Source: Mycobacterium conspicuum
GTDB taxonomy: Bacteria; Actinomycetota; Actinomycetes; Mycobacteriales; Mycobacteriaceae
Length of the DNA stretch: 64,000 nucleotides
Reading direction: 5' to 3'
Assembly (NCBI RefSeq): GCF_010730195.1
Contig: NZ_AP022613.1
Location: 5,704,001-5,768,000, forward strand
Made by a program: the position numbers and the translations under genes. The notes beneath the pieces are model-generated. The model was not told where the DNA came from, made no database searches, and worked only from the letters and a program-made list of their open reading frames with translations. Position 1 is the first letter of the stretch. Each line of letters starts with the position of its first letter. Positions 9,659 to 19,200 of this stretch are shown piece by piece.

Positions 9659-11436
9659 CACGCCTCGGCCGTGAACGCGCCGTCGACCAACTCGTCGAAG
9701 CGCTCCAGCGCCTCGTCGGTGTCGTTGTCGATGCCGCGCAGCGGCGCGCGGTCGGCGAGATACCGCAGCGCGTGCAGCCGGGCGACGAGCGACTTGCGTT
9801 CGCTGCCTTGGGTTTCCCGCTCCCAGGCCGCCTGCTCGGTGAGCAGCGCCCCGGCGTAGACGTCGCCCATGAATTGGGCCAGCGGGAACAGCCGCGCCTC
9901 GGCAAGGTCACGGTCCAGCTTCATCCAGGCGGTGATCGCCGCGTCCAGGTCCTCGATGCGGCCGGCGACCAGCCGGGTGGTCGCGTCGTCGCCGGAGACC
10001 GACACCGCGTCGCGCATGCGCGCCAACAGCGTCTCGTGCGCGCGGGTCTGCTCGATGCCGCGCCGCACGTCCAGGCACAGGATGTTGTCGGGCCCCTCCC
10101 AGATCGTATTCACCTGCGCGTCGCGTAAAAGCCTTGCCACCGGCCATGTTTCGATGTACCCGTTGCCGCCGTGGATCTCGATGGCGTCGGACGCCGCGGT
10201 GATCCCAAGCCGGCACACCCTGAGCTTGGTGACCGGCACCGCGATGCGCTGGCGCAGGCCGCGCGGCTGGCGGTGGTTAGTCGCCCCGGTGCCGTCGAAC
10301 ACCAACGCCAGGGCGGCTTCGACGTCGACGATCATCTCGGCCAGCTTGCGCCGCATCAACGGCTTGTCGATCAGCGGCCCGCCGAATGCGCGACGTTGGT
10401 GGGCATAGCACAGCGATTCGACCAGGGCGCGGCGCGCGTTGGCCAGTCCGAACAAGGCGATTCCCAGCCGGGCCGCGTTGGTCAGCTCCATCATCCGGCC
10501 CAGGCCCTTGCCGTCGGCCCCGCCCGCGTCCCCGGTCGGCTCGCCGGACAGCAGAAACGCCTCGGCGTCCACGAACTCGACCTCACCGGAGGCCACCGAG
10601 CGGGTGCCGAGCTTGTCCTTCAGCCGCCGCACGCGCACGCCGTTGCGGGAACCGTCCCGTCGGGTGCGCAGCACCAGGAAGTTCGCGACGCCGCGCGTCG
10701 AGTCGGGAGCACCCTCGGGTTTGGCCAGCACGACGAACGCCTCCCCGGCGCAGTTGGACGCAAACCACTTGAAGCCGTTGAGTAACCACGCATCCCCGGC
10801 CCGGGTCGCCGTTGTCTCCAATGCTCCCAGGTCGGAACCGCCGGTGCGCTCGGTCAGCAGCTGCGCCGTCTCGCCCGCCCATTCACCGGATTCGAACTTG
10901 CCCAGCACATGCTCCTTGACGTCGGCGGGCGCGTAGGCGGCGACCAGCGACTGCACCATGCCGCCGCCGGTGCCGAGCGCACAGCCCATCCCGATGTCGG
11001 CCTGGTTGAGCAGATAGTTGGACGCGAACATCGCCAGCGAGGAACTCATGTTGGCCGCCCGCGCCTCGGCGCGCAGGGTCTTCTGCGCGTCCAGCACCGC
11101 GCGCTTCGACTCGGTGAACGACGACGGCATGACGACCCGGCTGATGTCGTGCCCCCACCGGTCGTAGCGTTCCAGCCGCGGCGGGTTGCGGTCGGTCTCG
11201 TCGGCCCACTGCGCGACCGGGCCACCCATCAGCGCACCGATGCTGATCAATTGGGGCTCGACGACGGCCAGCTCGTCGGGCTTGAGGTAATACGCCATCG
11301 TGGAACGCAGCGTCGGATCGGTGAGGTACCAATTCAGGCCGACGGCCCCGCGGTAATTGTCGGTGCGGTAGCGCTGCGACTTCTCCGGGGTCGAAAACGG
11401 CAACCGGTCGACGGCCTCGGACTCGTACTCACTCAT
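9658..11436 (-). CDS. fadE35: Acyl-CoA dehydrogenase FadE35
   Basis: 592 aa, the length expected for FadE35 and the AidB-like branch of acyl-CoA dehydrogenases rather than the usual 380-400 aa. Middle-domain motifs AQLLTERTGGSDLG and NGFKWFASNCAG bind FAD and substrate; the C-terminal part has GNGYIETWPVARLLRDAQVNTIWEG-type residues around 10080-10160 and a roughly 130-residue helical extension. The neighbourhood next to accD4 matches fadE35 in M. tuberculosis. A substrate is not known. Upstream (11437-11471) is a short gap, so a promoter may lie there or the gene may read from the emb side. Confidence 0.9.
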   Translation of the reverse strand: MSEYESEAVDRLPFSTPEKSQRYRTDNYRGAVGLNWYLTDPTLRSTMAYYLKPDELAVVEPQLISIGALMGGPVAQWADETDRNPPRLERYDRWGHDISRVVMPSSFTESKRAVLDAQKTLRAEARAANMSSSLAMFASNYLLNQADIGMGCALGTGGGMVQSLVAAYAPADVKEHVLGKFESGEWAGETAQLLTERTGGSDLGALETTATRAGDAWLLNGFKWFASNCAGEAFVVLAKPEGAPDSTRGVANFLVLRTRRDGSRNGVRVRRLKDKLGTRSVASGEVEFVDAEAFLLSGEPTGDAGGADGKGLGRMMELTNAARLGIALFGLANARRALVESLCYAHQRRAFGGPLIDKPLMRRKLAEMIVDVEAALALVFDGTGATNHRQPRGLRQRIAVPVTKLRVCRLGITAASDAIEIHGGNGYIETWPVARLLRDAQVNTIWEGPDNILCLDVRRGIEQTRAHETLLARMRDAVSVSGDDATTRLVAGRIEDLDAAITAWMKLDRDLAEARLFPLAQFMGDVYAGALLTEQAAWERETQGSERKSLVARLHALRYLADRAPLRGIDNDTDEALERFDELVDGAFTAEA

Positions 11437-11471
11437 GTTCGCGACGGTATTACAGTCGCGGACCGTGCAGG

Positions 11472-11990
11472 CTAGACCGGCGCCAGGAATTCGGAGGTGT
11501 AGAACTCGGCCGGGTCTTGTGAGTGCGGATTGGGGCGCTCGATGACCACCCAGACCCCGGTCGCGCCGGGCCGAAGGTTGTCTTGAACGGTGGTGGTTCC
11601 GACACCGGCCGCGTCGGTGTCAAGACCACCGAAGCTGGTGCCCGCGGCTCCGGGACCGCAGCTGGCCGACGACGGGCGGGGTTCCTCGATCACGCCGACG
11701 ATGTAGTGGGTGCCCGGCTCGTTGGGGACGTCCAGGTGCACCTCCGCGACCGCGCTGCTCCCGGTGTGACGGATGTCGGCCCAGCCCGTGCCAAGCATCA
11801 CGGCCGGGATCCCGGGGGCGGTGCGGGCGGGGCTGAAATCGCAATCCCGCAGTGACGCATCCAGCACGACCCTGGTGTTGCTATTGGCGCCGGGATTGGC
11901 GATTGCGCTACCGCCCGCGACAGTAATTGTCGGAAATGTCAATAAAGTGAACGCCGCAGCGGCTGTTCCGCAGGCTGTTAGCGCGCCCAT
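11472..11990 (-). CDS. Small exported protein of unknown function
   Basis: 172 aa. I do not recognise a family. The N-terminus is a plausible Sec signal: a hydrophobic stretch (about residues 8-32) ending near IANPGA. The mature part has a Cys pair region (RDCDF and SASCGPG), is Gly/Thr/Pro rich, and includes the alternating beta-like stretch AVAEVHLDVP and YIVGVIEEPRP. The start ATG 11990 follows GGGTGGGC. It lies 109 nt downstream of the SGNH lipoprotein gene on the same strand, so it may be the tail of the emb transcript. Probably an envelope or secreted beta-sandwich protein (inference). Confidence 0.7.
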   Translation of the reverse strand: MGALTACGTAAAAFTLLTFPTITVAGGSAIANPGANSNTRVVLDASLRDCDFSPARTAPGIPAVMLGTGWADIRHTGSSAVAEVHLDVPNEPGTHYIVGVIEEPRPSSASCGPGAAGTSFGGLDTDAAGVGTTTVQDNLRPGATGVWVVIERPNPHSQDPAEFYTSEFLAPV

Positions 11991-12099
11991 TTGCCCACCC
12001 TCTATGCCCCGTAGGAGTTGCCCGATCCCGGAAGCGGTAATTGCCGAAATTAGCGCGAGTAAAACCCGAAGTCCAGAAACTGCCTTTTATTGGACCGAG

Positions 12100-12996
12100 T
12101 CAATTAAATGCGGCGCGCGGACTTCTCAGATAGTCGGCGAGCGCCTTCCCCACCGCCATCTCGCCAAAAGCGTTGGGATGCAAGGGTTCCGTGGAACCGG
12201 CCGTCATATAGCCTTCGATAAACCGCTCGTTGGGGGCGGCGCAGATGTCGTGGCCCCGCGCTAATAGACGGGTGTCGAAATAGTCGATTCCCTTCTCGTC
12301 GGCGAGTTGCCGCTGTAGGTCATCGAGTTCACTGAGTTTGGATTGCAAATAGTCGGCGTCGCGCGATAGCACCGGCTGCGCCGGAAAGCATCCACCGGGC
12401 CGCACAAACGTGCCATAGCCGACGAAGACGATTCGCGCGTGCGGCGCGGCGGCGCGCAGTTGGTCGATGAGCGCGCCCCACGCCGGCAATTGCGCGTTAC
12501 TTACCTGCGAAATGCGGTCGACGTTGTCGACGACGAATTTGTTCGTACACGGTTCTGATTCGGCCGATTCGGCCTCGCAGCCCTTGGCGTCGGAGGGCAG
12601 CCCGACGTCGTTGGCCCCGATGGTGACGGTGATCAGGTCCACGCTCGCGTCGACCGAATCGATCTGGCGGGCAACCGGACCGTCCGTTGTCTGCTGCGCG
12701 CGGACGGTGATGTCTTCCGTCTTCGCGCCGCTGCACGTGACGTTGACGAAGCTGATCACCTTGAGTTCTCGCGCCAGTATCGACGGGTAGCCGTTCGTCG
12801 ACTTGCGACACCCGGCGGGCGGCGCCGGATCGGGTACGCCCGGCGCTGCGGCGAAGGAGTCGCCGACGGCGACGTAGCTGAGCCGCTGTGTCGAACCGGC
12901 GCGCCCGGGCGCCGCGGGGCTCCCTGATGGCGGGCCGGCGCACGCAGCCGCCAGCGCACCGATCAGGGAGGCGACCGCCAGACGCTTCGAACCCAT
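12100..12996 (-). CDS. SGNH/GDSL-family lipoprotein esterase
   Basis: 298 aa. The signal peptide ends in a lipobox (LAAAC, Cys19), so the protein should be lipid-anchored outside the membrane. SGNH blocks are present: GDSFAAAPG (nucleophile Ser47), TIGANDVG (block III), and EPLHPNAFG with the catalytic Asp/His block near the C-terminus. The spacing and the cysteines (GCRKSTNGYP, TCSGA, GCEAESAES) resemble the SEST-like secreted esterase group. It begins 6 nt after the embB stop, so it is almost certainly co-transcribed with embA-embB and probably acts on acyl esters in the envelope; that substrate assignment is inference. Confidence 0.88.
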   Translation of the reverse strand: MGSKRLAVASLIGALAAACAGPPSGSPAAPGRAGSTQRLSYVAVGDSFAAAPGVPDPAPPAGCRKSTNGYPSILARELKVISFVNVTCSGAKTEDITVRAQQTTDGPVARQIDSVDASVDLITVTIGANDVGLPSDAKGCEAESAESEPCTNKFVVDNVDRISQVSNAQLPAWGALIDQLRAAAPHARIVFVGYGTFVRPGGCFPAQPVLSRDADYLQSKLSELDDLQRQLADEKGIDYFDTRLLARGHDICAAPNERFIEGYMTAGSTEPLHPNAFGEMAVGKALADYLRSPRAAFN

Positions 12997-13002
12997 GCAG
13001 CC

Positions 13003-16000
13003 CTAGGGCTTGATCCGGATCGGGCCCGGCGACCACAGGCCGCTGCGGGTGGCGGTGCCGAGGTCGAGGCGGGCGGGCGGCGCATCCACCAGCGTGTCGA
13101 ACTTACGCAGCGATCCCCAGTCGCGGCCCCAGTCACGCGACAGGTAGGTGGACATGACATGCGCCCGCAGCAACAGGTCGGTGATGCCCAAAAGGCCGCC
13201 GTTGACGCCGTCCTGCCAGGTGTCGGTGTCCTGCTTTTTGGCGTTGTAGTCCGGGGTGATGCGGAATTTCGGGATCTCGGTGACGCCGTTGACGTGCAGC
13301 ATCGGCTGCTGGCACGGGAACGCCAGCCCGACCGCCCAGTCCAGCAGCACCGGCTGCGTCGAGCCGACGTACTCCTGCAGCGAGCGCAGCTCCGGCACCC
13401 GAGGCGGGGTGAGCGCGATCCAGTCCTCCGGCGTCAGCGACAGGTCCTCGGCGACCACCCGCACCGCGGCCGCGTCGGCGGGCATTTTCGCGCGTGGGAA
13501 GCGCAGGTTGCGCCAAACCTTCGGCTGCTCGCCGTACAGGTCGTAGGGCACCAGCCGCCCGGCCGGCAGCATGTCCCCGCCGGGGCCGGGCTTGCCGTAT
13601 TCCAGCACGACGGTCTGCCCGTCGGTGTGCCCGTGCAGCACGCTGTTGCCGGCGATCTTGCCCGCGGCGGTCACCACTACCAGCGGATGCCCGTCGTCGG
13701 GTTTGGGTAGCTGGTACCACGCGGACGTGAGCCTGCTCTGTTGTTGCGCGCCGGTGGTGTAGCTGCCGGCCAGCGGAACCCGTTCGGGGTTGAGGCCGTA
13801 GGGCAGCGGCACCGTCGACCCGTTGATGCCCGGCGCCGTCAATTTGAGCGGGGCATCCCAGTCGTAGTCCGTGCCCGGCTGTGGCACCGCCGTCTCCTTG
13901 ACCGACTCGGCCAGCGTGCGGTCCGGTACGCCGTTGGGGCTGAAGCCCGTTGGGCCGACACCACCGAGCGGGCCCAGCGGCCCGAAGTCGCCCGGAAGCG
14001 GGTTCATGAAGCCGGCGTTGCTGTCCGGCTCGACGAGGATGTCGTCGGCCAGGCCGCAGCCCCCGCTGAACTCACGCAAATTGTCCCAGGCATTGGAGTA
14101 GGTGGGGTACTGGCGCACGATGCCGGCGACCATCGACGCGATGAACACCAGCGCCATGAACCCGGCCGCGAGCGGCACCGGCGCCGCCGTCACCGCCCGC
14201 GCCAGCCGACCCTCACCGCGGTCCGGAGGCGCGAAATGCAACCAGACCGCCCACAGCGCCGCGATCACGAACAGGGCGAAAAAGACTGTGCTGAGGCTGA
14301 TTCCGTGGAACCGCGGCATGACATTGTTGAACGGCACGCCGTAGCTCGAGACGTACCACCAGCCGTTGGTGGTGGCGCAACACAGCGCCAACACGAACAA
14401 CACCGCCGCCGCGAACGCCATCCGGTTGCGCGACCAGCGCAGCACGTCATGCGAGACCAGCACCGTCGTCAGCGCGGCCATCGCCGCGCCCACCGCGGCG
14501 AACAGCCCGAAGTGGTGCACCCACTTGGTCGGGGTGAACATCAAAAAGAACATGGTGCCGAAGATGACGCCCATCAGCCGCCACGCCGGCCCGCGGGCGA
14601 CACCGGGAACTCGCTTGCGGCGCAACATGATAAACACCGCCGTGAACAAGCACAGCGCGGCGATCAAAAAGCCGAACCGGCGCGACAGCGAGCCATCCAC
14701 GGTGGGCAGGATGAGGTAGTAGTAGCGCAGGTTCTCGGTGTACCACGCCTGGCTGGGCCCGATCGAGGTGCGAATCCTGGTCGCTTCCAACACCGTTGAC
14801 AACGTCTGGTCGGCGAACACCACCGTGAGGATGACCGTGCCGGCCGCCAGTATGGGAGCCACCAGCGGCCACGTGCCAACAAGGCGATGGCGGTGAACCA
14901 GGATGCGCAGGATCGGGCGGCCACCGGCAACCAACGCGGCCACCGCGATCAGGCCGGTGGGCTGCACGCCCAGCGTGAACGCGGCGGTGATGACCGCCAG
15001 CGCCGCCGGCGTCAACCGGCTGTAGCGCATCGACCGCTCGATCAGCACATAGGTGACCAGCGAACCGAGCGCGATGATGGGCTCGGGGCGAAGGCCGTTG
15101 TCGAACGGCATCCACGCGGTCAGCAGCACCATGCCGGCCGCCCAGGTCGCGGCTTTGCTGGACACCACCGCCGGGCCCAGCCGGGGCAGCACTTCACGCG
15201 ACAGCAGCAGCCAGCACAGCAGGCCCGCGATCAGGTCCGGCAGGCGCATCCACAGGCTGCCGTCGCTGACGTGGGTCATCAGCGCGAGCAGGTTGTAATA
15301 CCAGCCAAACGGGTCCTCCGGGCTGCCGAACCAGCGGAAATAGTTGGACATGTAGCCGGCCGGGCCGGCGACCCGGGCCATGCCCAGGATGTAGCCGTCA
15401 TCGGAGGAGTTCGCACCGATCACATGCCACAGCACGAAGCCGAAGATCACCGTGGCGTCGGCCAGGGTGAACGTGCGCCAGTTTGCCGGGATGAGCCGGC
15501 GCATCCGCCGGCCATCCAATTGGTCGAGGCGCCACAGCGCGATCAGCGCGACGATGGTGGACACGATCGCCAACACCATCGCGGCCAGTTTCAGCGTCGT
15601 CGGTGTGGTGGAGAACCGGGTGTCGATGGTCGCCGAGAGCCGCAGCCCCGGCGGAGCGGGACCGGTCAGATCCGTGAACACCCCGACGATCTGCGGGCGC
15701 AGGTTGGGATCGGGGAAGCCACCGCCGACCGGCTTGCCCGCCGGATCGGTCAATCCCACGAAGGTGGCGAAGGCGCCGGCCTTGGTGGAGGTGATCTCGA
15801 TGCGTTGGCACTGAGGAGAATCCGCCTGCTCGCGCGGCACGCTGGCAATCACCACGTTGCGGTCGGTGACGTCGACGCGCTTGCCGCTGGCCACGACGAA
15901 CAATCCGTTCAGCGCGGCGTCCTTGCCCTTCTTGGGTGCCGTGCTCAGCACCACGCCGCCCTCGGGCGGCAGCGCGCGCACCACCGAGCAGGGCACGGTG

Positions 16001-16230
16001 GCCGTCACGTCGACCGGCGTCAGCGAAATCAGCGGTGCGGTAACACTATTCAGCTGCCCGTTTTGCGGCCAGTTCAGCGTGGCGGTGGTTTGCACGACGG
16101 GCAGCAGCGGTGTCGCCACCGACAACACGAATCCGATCAGCCCGGCGATCGTCGCGACCCAGCGCGCCAGGCGGACGTTCTGACCGGGGGCGGTCGTGTC
16201 GTCGGAGTTGCGCACGGTGATGGCGCTCAT
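13003..16230 (-). CDS. embB: Arabinosyltransferase EmbB (GT-C, ethambutol target)
   Basis: 1075 aa, near the usual roughly 1100. Multi-pass enzyme that transfers arabinose from decaprenyl-phosphoryl-arabinose during arabinogalactan branching. Seen: the N-terminal membrane helix, an extracellular segment, the GT-C acidic motif SSDDGYILGMAR (Asp277-Asp278), FTPTKWVHHFG, and a C-terminal carbohydrate-binding domain ending in RSGLWSPGPIRI. Met284 corresponds to M. tuberculosis Met306 of the ethambutol-resistance region, and Gln475 to Gln497. The RPEPIIALG motif has Pro384 where M. tuberculosis has Gly406. The ATG overlaps the embA stop (ATGA). Confidence 0.96.
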   Translation of the reverse strand: MSAITVRNSDDTTAPGQNVRLARWVATIAGLIGFVLSVATPLLPVVQTTATLNWPQNGQLNSVTAPLISLTPVDVTATVPCSVVRALPPEGGVVLSTAPKKGKDAALNGLFVVASGKRVDVTDRNVVIASVPREQADSPQCQRIEITSTKAGAFATFVGLTDPAGKPVGGGFPDPNLRPQIVGVFTDLTGPAPPGLRLSATIDTRFSTTPTTLKLAAMVLAIVSTIVALIALWRLDQLDGRRMRRLIPANWRTFTLADATVIFGFVLWHVIGANSSDDGYILGMARVAGPAGYMSNYFRWFGSPEDPFGWYYNLLALMTHVSDGSLWMRLPDLIAGLLCWLLLSREVLPRLGPAVVSSKAATWAAGMVLLTAWMPFDNGLRPEPIIALGSLVTYVLIERSMRYSRLTPAALAVITAAFTLGVQPTGLIAVAALVAGGRPILRILVHRHRLVGTWPLVAPILAAGTVILTVVFADQTLSTVLEATRIRTSIGPSQAWYTENLRYYYLILPTVDGSLSRRFGFLIAALCLFTAVFIMLRRKRVPGVARGPAWRLMGVIFGTMFFLMFTPTKWVHHFGLFAAVGAAMAALTTVLVSHDVLRWSRNRMAFAAAVLFVLALCCATTNGWWYVSSYGVPFNNVMPRFHGISLSTVFFALFVIAALWAVWLHFAPPDRGEGRLARAVTAAPVPLAAGFMALVFIASMVAGIVRQYPTYSNAWDNLREFSGGCGLADDILVEPDSNAGFMNPLPGDFGPLGPLGGVGPTGFSPNGVPDRTLAESVKETAVPQPGTDYDWDAPLKLTAPGINGSTVPLPYGLNPERVPLAGSYTTGAQQQSRLTSAWYQLPKPDDGHPLVVVTAAGKIAGNSVLHGHTDGQTVVLEYGKPGPGGDMLPAGRLVPYDLYGEQPKVWRNLRFPRAKMPADAAAVRVVAEDLSLTPEDWIALTPPRVPELRSLQEYVGSTQPVLLDWAVGLAFPCQQPMLHVNGVTEIPKFRITPDYNAKKQDTDTWQDGVNGGLLGITDLLLRAHVMSTYLSRDWGRDWGSLRKFDTLVDAPPARLDLGTATRSGLWSPGPIRIKP

Positions 16231-19200
16231 GGCAGGGCTCGAATCGGTCCCTGCCGGCTCCAGCCGCGCACTGTCATCACACCTTGTTCTATGGCGGCAT
16301 CCGGCGCTTGATCGGCGGGCACCAGGCGGTGGTATTGCTCCACCGATCCCCAGTCGCGGTACCAGTCACCGCGCAAATACGTGGCGATCGTCGAGGTGTA
16401 AAGCATCGCCTGGGTGACCAGGAACGGGCCGCCGGCCTCGCTGGCCTGCCACCCGTTCGACGACGCGGCCGTCTGTTTGTGATCGGGCATGATGCGGTAT
16501 TGCGGAAGTTGCGCAACGCCAAGGTGTTCGGAGAACGGTTGCTGGCAGGGGAAGTTCGCGGCGGTCGCGATGTCCATCAGCACCGGTGTGTGTGATCCCA
16601 TCAATTGCTGCAGGGTCTGCAGCACCGGAACTCGCGGCGGCGTGAACGCGAACCACTGTTCGGAGCTCAGATTGGGATCGTAGGCGACGATGCGCGCCAC
16701 GTTGGCCTCCGGCGGCGCCCAGGTGAGCGGGAAGCGCAGGTTGCGCCACGCCGGCTCCGGGCCGATGTCGATCGGCTGCACCTGCGCGAGCGGCTGGACG
16801 GTGCCGCCGTCCACGTCGCGGTGGCCCCACTGCAACTTCAGCTGCTGCCCGTAGGTGAAGGTGCCGTCCTCCTTGTACGACCAGATGGCGCCGGTGGCGG
16901 AGACCACCACCAGCGGCCGGTCGACAGCGCGGGCCGGCAACTCGTACCACGCCGAGGTCGCCGTGGCGGCCAGCGAATTCTCGCCGTAGCTGCCCATCAC
17001 CGGTGTGCGGGCCGGATCCAGGCCGAACGGCAGCGCCGCGTGCGAACCGTTCACTCCGGCCGGAGCCCCCTTGGGAATCGAGCCGCCGGCGGTGCCCGCC
17101 GAGTCACTCATGGTGGCGTTGGGCTTGTTGGGCGACGCGTCGGAGTTCACCACCCCGGGCTTGGTCACCACCGGATACGACCTCAGGTCGTCGCCCACCC
17201 CGTCGGGCTTGAAGCCGACCGGGTTGATCCCGCCGAGTGGGCCGTCGGGGCCGAACGTCTGCCCCGGAATCGGTTGCAGCATACCGGCATTGGGGTCCGG
17301 TTCGGTCAACACGTCATCGCCCATCGCGCAGCTGGTGGGCGACAACCCCGACTCGATTGCCGCCAGGTTGGCCTTGGCGATGGTGAAGACCGGGTAGCGG
17401 AAGACGGCGCCCTTGGTGAGCGAGCCGACCTCGCCCAGCACCATGATCGTCGCGACCACCAGTAGCGGCGTGGAGGCCAGGACGCGGTTGCGCCGATTGT
17501 TCTTGATCTCGGTATGCCCCGCGTAGTCCATGCGGAAGTGCTGCCAGGCGGCCAGCAGCCCGGTGAGGATCGACAACGTCAAAAACATGGTGGTCACCGG
17601 ATGGCTGGCGACGACGGGCTGGATGTCCCACCACGGCACCCCATAGTTGCCGACGTAGAACCAGCCGTTGATGCCCGACGTGGCAACCGCCAGCACGAAC
17701 AGCAGGGCGGTGATGTACAGCGTCAGGTTGCGGCGACTGTGCAGGCCGACCCGGGCCAGGGTGAACGCGGTGACCGCCCCCAGGGCCGCAGCCAGGCTGG
17801 CGAACGCGCCGAACTGGACGGCCCACTTCGTCGGCGTGAACGTCAACAGCAGCAGCCCGAACGCCGTGGTGCCGATCAACCGCCAGGCCGGGCCCGTGGC
17901 CAGCCCCGGCACCTTGCCGCGCCGCAGCAGCACCACCAACATGCCGAACATGCACAGCAGCAGCACCAGCACCCCAAACCGGCGCGCCATCGACCCGTCG
18001 GGGTTGGACTCCACGGTGAGGAAGTAGTAGCGCAGCCAATCCTGATACCAGGCGATCGTCGGCCCCACTTTGTACTTGATGCGCACCGACTCGGCCACGG
18101 TGGCCAGCGTTTGGCTGCGGAACACCACCACGAGAATCAGCGACAGCGACGCGGCCAGCGTCAGCACCGGGGCCAGCAGCCCGTCGGTCGCCCGGCGTCG
18201 CCGGATGGTCTGGGCGATGGCCCGCGCCCCGGTGAGCAACGCGGCGACCGCGATCAGCCCCTGCGGTGCCAGGGTCACGGCGAGCATGGCGACCACGATC
18301 GCGACCGCGGCCGGCGCCAGGCGGCGCAGCGCGATCGCACGCTCCACCAGCACCCAGGTGACGATGACGCCCAGCGCGATCAGCGGCTCGGGGCGCAGGC
18401 CGTTGTTAAACGGCAGCCATGCGGCCAGGAACACCGCGCCCGCCGTCAATACCGCCACCCGGTTTGCCGCCAGGCCACCGCGGCCCGGGCCGAGGCGACG
18501 CAGCACCCAGTGGCCGATGATCAGCCAGCACGCGATCCCGGCCAGGGTCGCGGGTAACCGCATCCACACCCCGGCGGTGCTGACCGCCGCCATTTTGGCC
18601 AGCACCGACAGGTACCAGTCGAACGGGGCCTCGGTGGTCCCGAAGTAGCGGTAGTAGTTCGCCACGTAGCCGGCCTTGGGCGCAATCCGCGCGATGGTCA
18701 GGTTGTAGCCGTCGTCGGAGGAGGTGGGGCCGATGATGTGCCACAGCAGCAGCGTGCCGATCACCAAGATGTCGGCGAGCCAGCTCGCCGCCCCGACGTG
18801 ACGCCAGGCGACCCGCTGCAGCCGCGGGCGGTGCCAGCCGAGCCTGAGCGTGGCGCCGCGGCTGCGCCGATCCAGGGCCGCCAGCGCGAGGACCGCGGCC
18901 AGGACGGCCAGCGCACCGAGCACCATCGCGATCGTCTTCAGGGCCGAGGGCGCCGTGATGAACCGGGTGTCGATGTCGATGCGGGCCGACAGGCCCGGTT
19001 GGGCGGCCAGCTTCAGGTCGGTGAAGATTCCGCCGACTTGAGGCTTCTTCTCCGCGGACAGGGTCCCGGCGGCGCCGGGTATGCCGACGAAGTCCGCGCC
19101 CGCGCCGCCGGCGTCGGCCCAGGCGTGCAGCACGCTGCACGCACCGGCCGCGACGGCGGAGCGCTGGGCCACCGCCGCGACCGAATCGCGGAAGGCGACG

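Noticed and set aside
13741..16311. Long plus-strand frames opposite embB
   Set aside because: They are antisense to embB, rich in Arg/His/Gln, and without ribosome sites or domain motifs.
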